From NCBI RefSeq assembly GCF_040412425.1, contig NC_089749.1, forward strand, positions 35,458,570 through 35,522,569: 64,000 nt of DNA, written 5' to 3'. The notes under the pieces were generated by a model. The model did no database searches, was not told where the DNA came from, and worked only from the letters and a program-made list of their open reading frames with translations. Made by a program: the position numbers and the translations under genes. Position 1 is the stretch's first letter. Each line of letters opens with the position of its first letter. Origin of the DNA: Macrobrachium rosenbergii. Taxonomy: Eukaryota > Arthropoda > Malacostraca > Decapoda > Palaemonidae. Below, one piece after another: positions 20,945-31,874 of the stretch.

Positions 20945-22820
20945 CATTGTGTTCAATTCTTATTAACAAGATCCCTTAGGTAACATGAAAGCAGTTGTCT
21001 CGCTGAAACAAAAAGGGAAAGGTTTTATCTACCTAAAACAGAAGTAACGTCCTTGACCATAGTCATCGCGTACTATCAACCAGACCTTTCCTTAACTGAT
21101 CTAACACTGAAGAGCTTTGTTTGGTGTTTGTGTTTAGTTTCTAGTCAATCGTATTTTACCTACCCCTCCTCATTTTTTTACGGAAAAACCTAGAATCATT
21201 TCCTTGTTTTCATTTCTTTCATATTTTTAAAGGGTTGGTTGGTCCCATCTGCTATATGAATACTTGTGAGGGGCAATGTTTTTTATTATTTTTCCTAGTG
21301 AAATTATGCAAATTATCAATAAGCTGATATGAACAGAATAAATTGACAGTAGAGTCAAAGGTCATCTTCTTGGCGTGAGTTCATCGCCACAATGTTTACA
21401 ATATACATTAGGTCACAAGAGAGAAACTAGTACATTGCTTTGAAGAACACGGAAGCTAAGAATGAATAACGTTGCGTGTTTCATCATACAAAAGCTTTTA
21501 AAATTGCTATTATCTTCTTGTTCGTTTTTTACGTTCATGAAATATTTCCATCATCATTTCCTAGAATCTCGTGTTAATTATTGGAGCGGTAATTGATATA
21601 ATTAGATAGAATTTGTCCGTAGGTATTATGAAGACGAATGCATACTAATATAAATATTCTGAAATAGTAATTATCAATCAAGGGCATTTTGCCCTAGTTT
21701 GGTAATTTCACATTCAGTGGTGGTAACGACAGCCTGCATTAGTTCTGATGAAAGAAAAAATTTAACAAGCGACAGAAAATTGTACCAGACATGCATTTGT
21801 AACACTGCTATTTCCTTTACTTCTCAATTCTTTTTTAACAAATGAAGATGTAATTTTCCCCATGAATGAACACTTCTGTTACAAAATATAATAAATCATT
21901 TGGCTTCATTGCAATTTTTATTGGTTCCTGTAAGAGTGACGGTGCTTTTGAGTTTCTGAAATAGATTTATTGCTAAGAAAACGAATAAGTGTAATATGTG
22001 TAGCGCATTAATCAACTAGTATTACATTGATCGCAAATATATTAAAAATTCATACAATTAACCTCTTTAATCGTGTAGCGAGATAATGCTATTTTGCCAA
22101 ACAAGCATACGGACTACTAGTCGAAATTCCTTGGAAAACAAGTAGAACGACCGACTTCAGATCATGGTGCGAGAGTTTGACGTAAGTCATATGGCCATCA
22201 ACTGACCATTTAGTCGAAAATCCTAACTAAAATAGCAGGCCAAGCGACGTTTTCAATAGCAGAGCATCGTTGTCGCCAAGGTCACTCGTCTGTCTGGCGA
22301 GTTATAGCTATTTAATTAAATGTGAGATAACGGTTTAGTTTTAGAGGTATTTTGTTATTACTATTTTGTCCGATGTCATTATTAACCCACCGTACAATGA
22401 CAAAATCTCTCCTGTGCTACAATCATCACTTTAGCAGGATTTCCCACACCTGTGTCCACTTGAGCCTTGATTTATACCTCAAAAATTGATGTGTATGTTG
22501 TATTGTATATTTTCTTTTGAGAGTAACAGATAGATAACCTGAAAGTATAGAAAGGCAACTGGTGATAAGGGCAGGAATTTTTTTGCAGCATAGTAGTTTG
22601 GTGGTTTTTCAGCGTTTACCGTTTTCTTCGTTCAGTAACATGGGACGATGGCAGCAGTCATAGGCTATACCTGGGCCGCAGGTGTATTTGACCTGAACAA
22701 TTATGGCTAGTATGCTACGTATTTGTCCACGGGGCTGTAGGAATGCAGTTGTATTGAGACTTTTCACCCAATATAACAAGGAGGCAGCCGCCAATTGTCA
22801 ATGGATCAGTTTGAATAGGC
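20942..22820. other. A/T-rich non-coding stretch
   Basis: No ORF, RNA gene or repeat family could be supported. A 61-codon minus-strand frame at 22609-22794 matches nothing I know. Confidence 0.5.
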
Positions 22821-23086
22821 TGTGAGGACAAAAAGGTCGAACTGGGTATTAACTGATTTATTCACCTGGGCTCATGACAGAGTGCAGACGGAAACGTAGT
22901 GCCCAACCTCCGGTTGCCGTGACCCGCACTCTGAGCAATTTGTGTTTGTTGACAGGCAAACAAATGGCAATTTTAAGAGACATAACATACATAAAATGAT
23001 AAAGTATATATCAGCGGAAAGGCCAGGAAATTCTACATATGAAGATTTACATGAGATTCTTGACATGTTAATAAGTGTGATGCATG

Positions 23087-23513
23087 TGTAAAGTCACCAC
23101 ATCGACGTCAGAGGAGTGCTTCGAAGGCATCATTAATTAAGTCTCCACTGAGCAAGTTTTCTTTGGTGACTTCCCATTTTCTTCGCCCTCAATTCGTCAC
23201 GCCTAACGTGCCAGGTCACGCATTTTCTACCATTTCAACTTTATATGTATTTGTCCAACTGTCACAAATTATCTATCGTATGTTTCTTTATTCGCAGGCA
23301 TCAAGACTGTACCCATATTGGAGTTCTGTATGTTTTTGTATTGTAAATTGTACTTGTTCGCCGTATATTATTGTTAATTGTTTTTGACCTCAGGTCACGC
23401 TCAATGTCATTGTCTTCCGTGGTTCGGCGCCAGTCGGCCGCTATATAAACTGCCTGAATCTGTAATAAACCAGCAGTAAATTTTACCTGCTCGTTTCTTT
23501 TGCACCTCTTACA
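23087..23513 (+). repeat. 5' LTR of element B
   Basis: 427 bp. TATATAAA at 23442-23449 is the likely TATA box and AATAAA at 23464-23469 the polyadenylation signal, only about 15 bases later. The signal would therefore sit at or upstream of the transcription start in this copy. Confidence 0.93.
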
Positions 23514-23514
23514 G

Positions 23515-23524
23515 TGGTGACCCC
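23515..23524 (+). promoter_or_regulatory. Primer binding site of element B (Trp-tRNA type)
   Basis: TGGTGACCCC one base after the 5' LTR, complementary to the tRNA-Trp 3' end. Confidence 0.8.
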
Positions 23525-23540
23525 CCGGAGTATCCCGGAG

Positions 23541-23690
23541 CCATTAGCGGACCGACACGGCGACTCAGTCTTGTCTCCAGGAACTCTCCAACGCTCTTAG
23601 CAGCCTAAACACGGCGCTGTAACCAGCCTTTGAGCGTGCTGACTCTCGTCGGCAAACCCACCAGCGTCACTAACGGACCCACACGGCGTA
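23541..23690 (+). repeat. Three leader motifs (TTAGCGGAC plus ACGGCG) in element B
   Basis: CATTAGCGGACCGACACGGC (from 23542), CTTAGCAGCCTAAACACGGC (from 23595) and CACTAACGGACCCACACGGC (from 23668) lie between primer site and gag start, about 50-75 bases apart. Equivalent motifs occur in the leaders of D, A and C. Confidence 0.75.
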
Positions 23691-23745
23691 CGAAAGTGCG
23701 TTCTGACGCGAGTACCCCACTCCAGTAAAAGGGCAGAGAGCGAGC

Positions 23746-24547
23746 ATGGACGCAGGCATCCCCTCCTTCATGCAGTTAACCGTGGACCTCGCGAACTCGG
23801 AGGTCTACCTTCCTCCCATCTCACCCACGCCCGTCCCCGCACCGAGGCCCTCCCGCACCTCCACACCCGTGCCAGCGCCCCGAACACTCCATGGCCCGGC
23901 AACACAGTCGCGGGCCGCCCTGACCATAAAGTTGCCACCTTTTATACAGGGGAACCCAACGATGTGGCTGCGTAGGGTCGAGAGCCACTTCAGGGTGGCG
24001 CACCTGACGGACGAAATCCTGCAGGCCGACACGGTCCTTAACGCCCTCCCAGAGGAGGTATACAGAAAACTTGTCTCGCGGGTACCTGACACACACCCCC
24101 TCACATACAACGTCACGAAGAAGATCCTCCTCGAAACGTGCTCCCTACCTATCGCCGAGCGGGCTGCCCGTGCTATCGACCTCGCCGTCAACCCACGGCA
24201 CGACCTCAATGCAAGGGACGCATGGAGCATGGTCGAGGACCTTCTTTCACTACCAGATTTCGACGGCACGAAAAAGCGGCAGGAAATAAGCGCCCACACA
24301 GTCGGTCAGCTCCGTCCAGCTGGAAAAAGAAACGGAGCAGGGCGTCAACGCTGTCGCCAGGAGGCGTCCACCGCCCCACAACAAATGGAGTTCCCCAGGC
24401 CTCTGTCGCTACCACAAGTGGTTCGGCAAAGACGCCCGAAACTGCCTGCCGCCCTGCTCGTTCGCCCGTTCAAAAAACGGGGGTGGCGGCGGCCAGCAGG
24501 ACAAACCGCCATGGCAACCGAAAAACCCAGGGGCCCAGAACCAGTAG
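23746..24547 (+). pseudogene. gag of element B with internal deletion
   Basis: Starts MDAGIPSFMQLTVDL; a proline-rich N-terminus is followed by the capsid part (TIKLPPFIQGNPTMWLRRVE, then VLNALPEEVYRKLV). After KKRQEIS about 140 bases present in element D are missing, shifting the frame. The CHCC knuckle (CRYH...CLPPC, 24404-24457) is therefore in a second frame that ends at 24545-24547. Because of the deletion the capsid frame runs directly into the pol frame, making one long ORF (23746-24978) that looks like a natural Gag-Pro fusion but is not. The slippery heptamer AAAAAAC lies at 24472-24478. Confidence 0.88.
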
Positions 24548-27500
24548 GCTTCTACGTCCGTGACACCGTCTCCGGCAGGAAGATGCTGGTCGTCACAGGG
24601 GCCTTTAGATCGATCTTCCCGGCATCCAGGGAGGACCGCAGCCAGAAACCAGACCCGGCCACCTTCTTGACGGCCGCCAACGGATCCCCCATCCTCTCCT
24701 ATGGCACCAAGCCCCTGTCGATCTCCATCCTTGGCCAGAATTACTCCTGGGACTTCATCGTCGCGGACGTAGGAACCCCGCTCCTGGGGGCGGACTTCCT
24801 GGCGCACTTCGACCTGCTAGTCGATGTGGGGCATAAGCGCCTCCTCGATACTGACTCCTGCCAGTCTCTCCCATTAACAGCGGGTCCCAAGGCACCCACC
24901 ATCAGCTCCGTCGCCCCCCACCAGTACGCACACCTGCTGACGGAGTTCCCCGAAGTGTTCAAGCCCGAATTTCGATAAGTCCCCGGGACCCCAGCCAAAC
25001 ATGGCATATACCACCACATAACAACTAAAGGCCCCCCCGACACATGCGAAGTTCCGAAGGCTTCCCCCGCATCGCCTTCAGGAGGCGAAGAAAGCATTCG
25101 CAGAGATGGAGCGGATGGGAATCTGCAGAAAGGCCTCCAGCCCGTGGGCCTCCCCCCTCCACATGGTGCAGAAACCGGACGGCTCCTGGAGACCTTGCGG
25201 CAACTACAGACGTCTCAACATTGCAACGCAGCCCGATCACTACCCCTTGCCCAACATGCAGGACCTCACAGCCTCCTTTCACGGAGCCAAGGTATTCACT
25301 AAATTGGACCTTCTTAAATCATACTTTCAGGTACCTGTCGCACCAGAGGACATACCAAAGACAGCCATCATCACGCCGTTCGGGTCCTACGTGTTCGCCT
25401 TCTCCACCTTCGGATTGAGGAATGTCGGGGCGACCTTCCAGCGGCTCATGGACAGCATCCTCGGGGACCTGAAATTCTGCGTCTGCTACGTTGATGACAT
25501 CCTCATATTTTCCAGGTCTCACAGTGAACACCAACAGCACATCCGGGCAGTCCTGCGGCGCCTCCAAGAGAATGGCCTCGTTGTCCGTTTTGACAAGTGC
25601 ACCTTCGGCGTCCAGAAAGCCGACTTCCTGGGCCACGAGGTATCCCCGGCAGGCGTCCGCCCACTCACATCAAAAGTAGCAGCCGTAACCAGGTTCCCAA
25701 CCCCCACCTCCGTCAAGGCCGTCCAGGAGTTCCTCGGGATGGTGAACTTCTACAGGCGGTTCATCCCCGGGATCGCACACACCACGGCCCCCCTGACGGA
25801 AGTTCTCAAAGGCCAGCCAGCAGCAGGCCTTCTCCCTGACGAAGGCTGCCCTCGCAGAGGCAACCGCCTTGGCACACCAGGATCCCAAGGCCCCTCTCCA
25901 GCTAACAACGGATGCCAGTAACGTCGCCTGTGGTGCTGTCCTGGAGCAGGTCATCAACGGCGCCCCCCAGCCCATCGCCTTCTTCAGCAAGAAATTCAGT
26001 CCCGCAGAGACCCTCTACAGCACCTTCGACAGGGAACTCTGCGCGATGTACCGCGCAGTCCGGCACTTCAAGTTCCTCCTGGAGGGGACGCCCTTCACAA
26101 TCTTCACGGACCACCAGCCATTGGTTCATGCCTTCACTTAGCAGGGGGACGCATGGTCTTCCAGGCAGCAGCACCACCTCTCAGCCATAGCCGAATTCAC
26201 CTGCTCTGTCAGGTACCTCCCAGGCAGGAAAAATCCTGTAGCAGACGCCCTCTCCAGAGTCGAGTTGAACGCAGTGCAGCTCGGAGTAAACTATCAAGAC
26301 CTCGCCAGAGAACAGGCCGCTGACCCAGAAACCCCAGCCTACCGCACTGCCATCACGTCCCTTAAGTGGTGGGACGTGACCCACGCCCCCAGAGGCCCAA
26401 GTCTCCTCTGCGACATCAGTACAGTCAGCCCCACCCCTTGGTTCCAGCCTCACGCTGCCGCCAGGTATTTGACATAATTCATGGCCTCTCACATTCCTCT
26501 GGCAGAACTACGGCCAAGCTGCTCTCAAAAAAGTTCGTCTGGCACGGGGTGCAGAAGGACGCCACGCCCTGGGCGAAACAGTGCCTGCAGTGCCAAACCA
26601 GCAAGGTGGGATGTCACACGCAGTCCGGGGTAGGCGAGTTCCCGCAGCCAGAGCGCCACTTCAGCCACATTCATGTCGACGTCGTCGGGCCCCTTCCCCC
26701 ATCAGGCGGGTCCAGATACCTCCTGACGGTGGTAGACCGCTCGACAAGGTGGCCTGAAGCCACACCTATGCCAGAAGCCACAGCGAGCACGTGTGCCGAG
26801 GCCCTGCTTTCCAGTTGGGTTAGCCGCTTCGGCGTCCCGGACCACATCACAACCGAATTATGGTCCACCCTGGCTCAGCTGCTGGGGACCACGCATCACA
26901 CCACCACAGCATACAACCCGACGGCCAACTGCCTGGTCGAGCGGTTCCACAGATCCCTGAAGGCGTCCCTCATGGCCCGCTGCACCGCCGAGGACTGGAA
27001 ACATCAGCTGCCGTGGGTCCTCCTCAGTTTGAGAACCGCCCCCAGAGCCAATGGCACCCCATCTGCAGCCGGAAAAACCTATGGAGAGCCCCGCGTGGTC
27101 CCGGGCGAACTTGTGACAGGAGATCGCCACATCCCATCACTGCAGAGGCTCCGCGACATGGCCGGCAAGTTCGCCCCTTGCAAGCGCACGTACACCGGCA
27201 GGTCGGCCGCCTTCACACCGCCAGACCTGTCATACGCCACCCACGTCTTCGTCAGGGTCAACGCCGTCTGCCCGCCACTGACCAGGCCCTACAGGGGCCC
27301 CTTCCGCGTGCTGGAGCAGAACAGCAAGGCGTTCCTGCTGGCACTCCCCGGGAGGAACGACTGGGTTTCAATAGACCGGTTAAAGCCCGCCTTCCTGGAG
27401 GAGAGCACCGACGTCACCGCAGCACCTTCCCCGCCCAGCCGCCCTTCGCCACGCCCAGGCCCCCGCAAACGGCGGGCGCGTGGCCGTTCCAGGAAGGGCC

Positions 27501-27601
27501 CGCCTGCACCAGCAGCCCAGCACCCTCACGCGCGGGAGGCCCCTTCGTTGTCCTCAAGAAGCCGTGGTACCCTTCAGCGTCCCAGCAGATACACAGATTA
27601 G
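24472..27601 (+). pseudogene. pol of element B: protease, RT, RNase H, integrase
   Basis: The protease loop reads VTG at 24592-24600 in place of DTG. A TAA stops the frame at 24976-24978, where element D has Gln. An extra base in a C-run near 25035 shifts the frame into RT (25106-25800), whose YVDD box is intact (25487-25498). About 26 bases are lost near 25808, before RNase H (25869 on: TTDASNVACGAVLEQ), which has a TAG at 26139-26141. Integrase (26465-27601) keeps its HHCC finger and first Asp (26678-26680). Eight residues including the second catalytic Asp are deleted between ITT and ELW near 26852. The C-terminal tail is basic and Pro/Arg-rich, ending SRYTD just before the polypurine tract. 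Confidence 0.93.
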
Positions 27602-27622
27602 TCAGACGTGTCCCACGTCTTT

Positions 27623-27637
27623 GGGGGGGGGAGTATT
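27623..27637 (+). promoter_or_regulatory. Polypurine tract of element B
   Basis: GGGGGGGGGAGTATT directly before the 3' LTR. Confidence 0.8.
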
Positions 27638-28064
27638 TGTAAAGTCACCACATCGACGTCAGCGGAGTGCTTCAAATGCGTCATTAATTAAGTCTCCGCT
27701 GAGCAAGTTTTCTTTGGTGACTTCCCATTTTCTTTGCCCTCAATTCGTCATGTCTAACGTGCCAGGTCATGCATTTTCTACCATTTCAACTTTATATGTA
27801 TTTGTCCAACTGTCACAAATTATGTATCGTATGCTTCTTTATTCGCAGGCATCAATACTGTATCCATATTGGAGTTCTGTATGTTTTTGTATTGTAAATT
27901 GTACTTGTTCGCCATATATTATTGTTAATTGTTTTTTACCTCAGGTCACGCTCAATGTCATTGTCTTCCGCGGTTCGGCGCCAGTCGGCCGCTATGTAAA
28001 CTGCCTGAATCTGTAATAAACCAGCAGTAACTTTTACCTGCTCGTTTCTTTTGCACCTCTTACA
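27638..28064 (+). repeat. 3' LTR of element B
   Basis: 427 bp, colinear with the 5' LTR. The TATA box has changed from CTATATAAAC to CTATGTAAAC. It is preceded by the G-rich polypurine tract. Confidence 0.93.
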
Positions 28065-28111
28065 AATGAATGTGATTGATGCAAAACGAAGAGACTTCTG
28101 ACATCTTTACA

Positions 28112-28797
28112 AGGTAAGTATTTGGTTATGCCAATTTTATTAATTCCCACGTATTCAGTTCAGGAAGTGCGGTGACTTACATCTCGATTTCAGCAATTAT
28201 TCAGGTTCTGGATTAGTTTAAAACCACCTGTAATAGTATTCGAAATAGAAGAAAATGTTTTGCACCTTGTTATGATATCTTAATCTGTATTGTATTAAAA
28301 TGCAAGTTGTATTTATTTAGTAGCTGTTATTGACAATACACACCCTCTTTCATTATATCTTAGCTTCATAAATTTAAGAATTTTATTTTAATGCATTTGA
28401 TAGTTTATTTAATGTGTGCATCCTCTTGCATGACTGAATTTTTATCCATGTCAACTGTGCATCTATCTTACTGGGGTACAGTTGTCTCTAAGAATTCTGA
28501 TACACATCACCATTGGCAGTGTGTGGTATTGTGTGCCGGAATTCTTGAAGCCAACTGTACTATTTTACTCTTGCCTTTCTTTGTTGCATATATCGTTCAA
28601 GTAAGCCTGTGGCGTCTAACTTGTACTTCTAGTAATGTGCTCATCTGTCAATGATAATTATTATATAACAGTGGACAAATACATCTATCCAAACAACAAG
28701 AAAACTCTTCATTTTTATATCATCATGCTTTCAGTGTCATGAAAAAACAACTATTTGTTTTTGTTATGTGTGATATCACAGACTCATATTGTCCTTT
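28112..28797. other. A/T-rich stretch upstream of the DDE transposase
   Basis: No coding potential supported. It ends with a pyrimidine tract and AG (TTTCTCCAAACAG, to 28807) that resembles a splice acceptor in front of the transposase-like frame. Confidence 0.4.
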
Positions 28798-28807
28798 CTC
28801 CAAACAG

Positions 28808-29536
28808 GTCTTATGATCGTGTTGCTGAAACCATGGCGATGATAGTGAAGGCAGTACAGATGAAGGTGCAGCAGAGGACCAGGCTTCACCCTATGAAACC
28901 CTCAACAACAACCACCCCACCGTTCTTTGGCAATTTCACCATTGGTGCCATTCGCTGTAACCTCCACAAGTTTGCTGAGAACAAAATTTTCACTATTGGC
29001 TCCATAACAGAGGACCTGAAGGCTGAAGGTGGCAAGCATCATTCCTGACACAACGTTGGAGATGTCAGTGTGGCAACTCCTCCACATTATGGGATTCCAC
29101 TACAAAATCTCTCAACGTAAAATGTATGTGAGGAAGGCATCCTTAAACGTTGTGTGCCACCTGATCACTGCTCTCAGGTCACTTCACCAACACTGAGAGG
29201 AGGGGAGGTAGGTGATTTACATGGATGAAACTTGGTTCACAACCAGGATGAATCACAGCAGGGAATGGGTGGACAGCTGTCAGCCTACCTCAGGTGTCAC
29301 ATACAGCCACCAAGTGCCACCAGGAGAAGGGGAGTGCTTTGTGGTAGTTGCAGTGGGCACAGCTGATGGTTTTATTCCCTAACACATTCTTGTGTTTTCC
29401 TGCCAAGAACACCAGCGGTGACTACCATGGAGAAATGAATGACAAGCTTTTCCTCCGCTGGTTGACCTCACAGCTTCTGTCGTCGCTGGCTGAGCCATTA
29501 ACCTGTACTTACAAATTATCTATTACTCTCAAATAA
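28808..29536 (+). pseudogene. DDE (IS630/Tc1-type) transposase-like gene, broken
   Basis: Three frames in order give one known architecture. 28808-29046 reads the DNA-binding part (RVAETMAMIVKAVQMKV..., IRCNLHKFAENKIFTIGSI). 29216-29345 reads the first catalytic block, [19 protein letters not shown], then [20 protein letters not shown]. 29348-29536 reads NTFLCFPAKNTSGDYHGEMN, then LFLRWLTSQLLSSL. This order matches arthropod DDE_3-type proteins annotated as transposase-derived. A stop after 29046 and shifts near 29345 break it. The part with the second Asp and final acidic residue is absent after 29500. It is either a degraded transposon or a pseudogene of a domesticated copy. Confidence 0.7.
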
Positions 29537-29560
29537 AAGAAATAATGTATGCATACCTCA

Positions 29561-29561
29561 A

Positions 29562-29621
<60 letters not shown>
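29561..29621. repeat. (ATT)n microsatellite
   Basis: About 20 uninterrupted ATT units directly after the transposase remnant. Confidence 0.96.
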
Positions 29622-30493
29622 GGTAACCAATTAGACAGCCAGACCGGAATTGAAAATTATACCACTGAGAGGTCTGAGTGTGGGTGAAAACACAACAGGG
29701 AAAAGAGAAAAAAAATTAAAAAAATGAATCAAAACCTCTGCAACAAAAAGACATTAGCTAATTGGAGTAAAAAAAAAAAACTCAATGACGGTGAATATAC
29801 GAAATTTACAGCTTAAACAGAACTAAAAAAAAAGAATGAATGAATAATTCAATCATTCAATCAGTGACTGGAAGTTACAGTGGCACAGCAACCACTTCAG
29901 TCACTGACATCAAATAAGGAGAGGAAAGTAGCTGATCAAAGAAGGGCCAGATTAAAATCAGCTTTGACAGCACATGAAGTGTTAGGCGCCAAAGGGTATC
30001 ACTGTCCTCCCCTAACCTTTCAATTTATGTTCAAGGGTCTGGAAACTGTGGAAATTCAAGAAGAGAAAAAACAAAAACAAAAGAGAATTGAGATGGGTGG
30101 GTGGGGCTTAATAGTGACGTTTTCGTGACGTCAGTCACTCATTCAGATTGGTAATATCGTTGTTGGAATTTCTCCTCGTTTTCAAGAACAAACTGCCTTA
30201 GCTGTTTACTTTTAGTAATGCACTATGCTAACGAAAATTATGGCAAGGTGTGAATAAGGCTCTGCCAAAATCTCATACTGATCCAACAATTGTATAGGAA
30301 GTTATTTCAAAAAAGCAATGACTTAAGGCGAGTGAAATGAAAAGTAGGAACCCAGTTTAGTGTAATTTGCCTTCCATTGTTCTGATGAGCAAAGACAGCA
30401 GCTTTTATGTTGGTTATCAGAGACACATTTTCAGTGTGTGCTGGGTTTCTTAAAGCAAGGATTTCACCTTTAGAGCCTTTGTGAATTGTAATG
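29622..30493. other. Non-coding stretch downstream of the non-LTR RT tail
   Basis: No gene supported. A-rich runs are near 29707-29730, 29769 and 29825. On the minus strand this follows the LINE-type coding region at 30494-31360 and could be its 3' untranslated part. Confidence 0.35.
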
Positions 30494-31360
30494 TTACCTT
30501 GTTTGTTTCAGGAGTCTTCTAGTGCTTACAGGATGGCAACTAGCCCTATCTGTAGGGTAGATGCAGTGTTTGATAGCCTCCAACTCCCTTTCAGGGAGGG
30601 TGAGACTGCCGCTGCAGCTGTGGCAGGTACTCTGTGGTCCATTGAATTGTCTGTGTAGTACATATTCAGGCTGCTGTGCTGTATGTGACCTCTTGCACCG
30701 CTTGTTTGAGTTGTGCAGAAGTGCAGAGAGCTTCATTTGCAGTGCGAGGGGCAAAGTGAAAGGTGAAGGGAACACGAGCCTAGAGGAGAGGCTCAGGGTG
30801 GGTGTTATTGTTTCTTTCTTTGTTGCAGCAGGTGCTTCTTGCATATTGACTTTTTTCAGGCCAGCAAGAAGGTTTCCAATGTAACTGTGGGGAAGACCAG
30901 TTCCCCATGCAAAATGATGGCACTTATTAACTTGTTTCTCTTGGGGCAATCCCTGCCACTCTTCAAGGTTTTGAAGATTATTGCAGTCTCCCTGGTCAAC
31001 CCTGTAAGAGAGAGAGAGAGGGAAGATTTGTTTCTCCTCTAAGCAGAAGAGTTTGATCCACATTGGGGCCACTGCAGTGATCCTCATAGCATCATTCTGA
31101 ATCACCTCCAGTGTGCAAAGCTCAGGCCATGTCAATTTTGTGCATGCAGGTGCTGAATATTCCACCAGACTATTTTATTTGCTGGGGAGAGAATATAATA
31201 TATGTATACTCCCATGTAAACAAAGTTATTTACCCATTCATTAGCTCCTTCCATGATGGATAGATTATCGGGTAGACAAGCATGTCTCATGGCCATTACC
31301 ATTGTTTTGTTAGTGTTGAACTTCAGGCTAAGTTCCTTGTATTTTTCTTTGATCAAGTAA
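30494..31360 (-). pseudogene. Non-LTR retrotransposon RT tail (jockey-superfamily-like)
   Basis: 31132-31356 reads LKFNTNKTMVMAMRHACLP, then FVYMGVYI, the RT thumb motifs that follow the catalytic YxDD in LINE elements. A second frame from 31165 reads MEYSAPACTKLTWPELCTLE, then VIQNDAMRITAVAPMWIKL, the typical post-RT region of jockey/CR1-like elements. Residues normally lying between these two motifs are missing, so part of the thumb is deleted. The catalytic box is not present. The right end abuts a plus-strand gypsy fragment. Confidence 0.72.
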
Positions 31361-31377
31361 AGTGCTCGTGTTTTTTG

Positions 31378-31874
31378 TAACCAAATTCAGCGGGAAAGAT
31401 TGCAGCTGGACGTTCATCATAGCAGATGTAATGTCAGCACTTTTATGAGCAGACTTCCAAAAAGAACACAACCTGCTGGTGGACATAGCATCAAAACAGC
31501 TGATCCTGAAAATTGGCCCCAGCATCATCACCGGATACGACAAACAGTACCTGTCGCATAAGCCACCCCACCACCAGAAATAAGACGACTCCTACAAGAA
31601 TTCCCAGAGGTCTTCAAAGATGACCTGCAGTATGACTTAACCAAACCAGCAAAGCACAACATCCAGCACCACACAGAAATAGAAGGTCCCCCAGTCCACA
31701 CCTGCTACAGACGTTTAGCCCTGGAAAAACTCACACACCAAACAAATATTCAGAGAAATGGGAAAGGCAGGAATATGCCAAAAAGATGCCAGCCCATGGG
31801 CATCTCCCCTCCACGTGATACCAAAACCCAACAGAACATGATGGCCATGCGGAGACTATCAGTGACTAAACATT
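31378..31874 (+). pseudogene. Gypsy pol fragment (protease end and RT start), same subfamily as element F
   Basis: Plus-strand frames read FSGKDCSWTFIIADV, LLVDIASKQLI, then EIRRLLQEFPEVFKDDLQY, HNIQHHTEIEGPPVHTCYR and RRLALEKL. The KDDLQ and HHIQxHxxxEG pieces match element F near 62240-62310 better than elements A-D. Shifts and stops are frequent. It ends at the first LTR of the TRIM array (TGTAAGG at 31875). Confidence 0.8.

Larger units (their letters stand above)
23087..28064 (+). mobile_element. LTR retrotransposon B, CsRn1-like Ty3/gypsy, decayed
   Basis: A 4.98-kb element with two 427-bp LTRs (23087-23513 and 27638-28064), both TGTAAAG...CTCTTACA. The flanking tetranucleotides CATG and AATG agree at three of four bases. 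It has a Trp-tRNA-type primer site, gag with the CHCC knuckle, pol with all domains, and a polypurine tract. The LTRs differ at about 18-20 sites by eye (4-5 percent), fewer than in element A. It has stops, frameshifts and deletions in both genes. GC-rich coding bias matches element D, its closest relative here. Confidence 0.93.
22821..28111 (-). mobile_element. Solo LTR split by element B
   Basis: 22821-23086 and 28065-28111 join to a ~310-bp unit starting TGTGAGG and ending TTTACA, the minus-strand counterpart of a TGTAAA...CCTCACA LTR. Its middle aligns with the LTRs of the TRIM array (shared AGAGACATAA, GGAAAGGCCAGGA, and CATGAGATTC). No internal region is attached, so it is a solo LTR. 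Flanks AGGC (22817-22820) and AGGT (28112-28115) could be an eroded 4-bp target duplication. Element B (23087-28064) is nested in it. Confidence 0.65.

Noticed and set aside
29561..29621. Regular spacing suggestive of a CRISPR-like or other array
   Set aside because: Simple (ATT)n microsatellite in a eukaryotic sequence.
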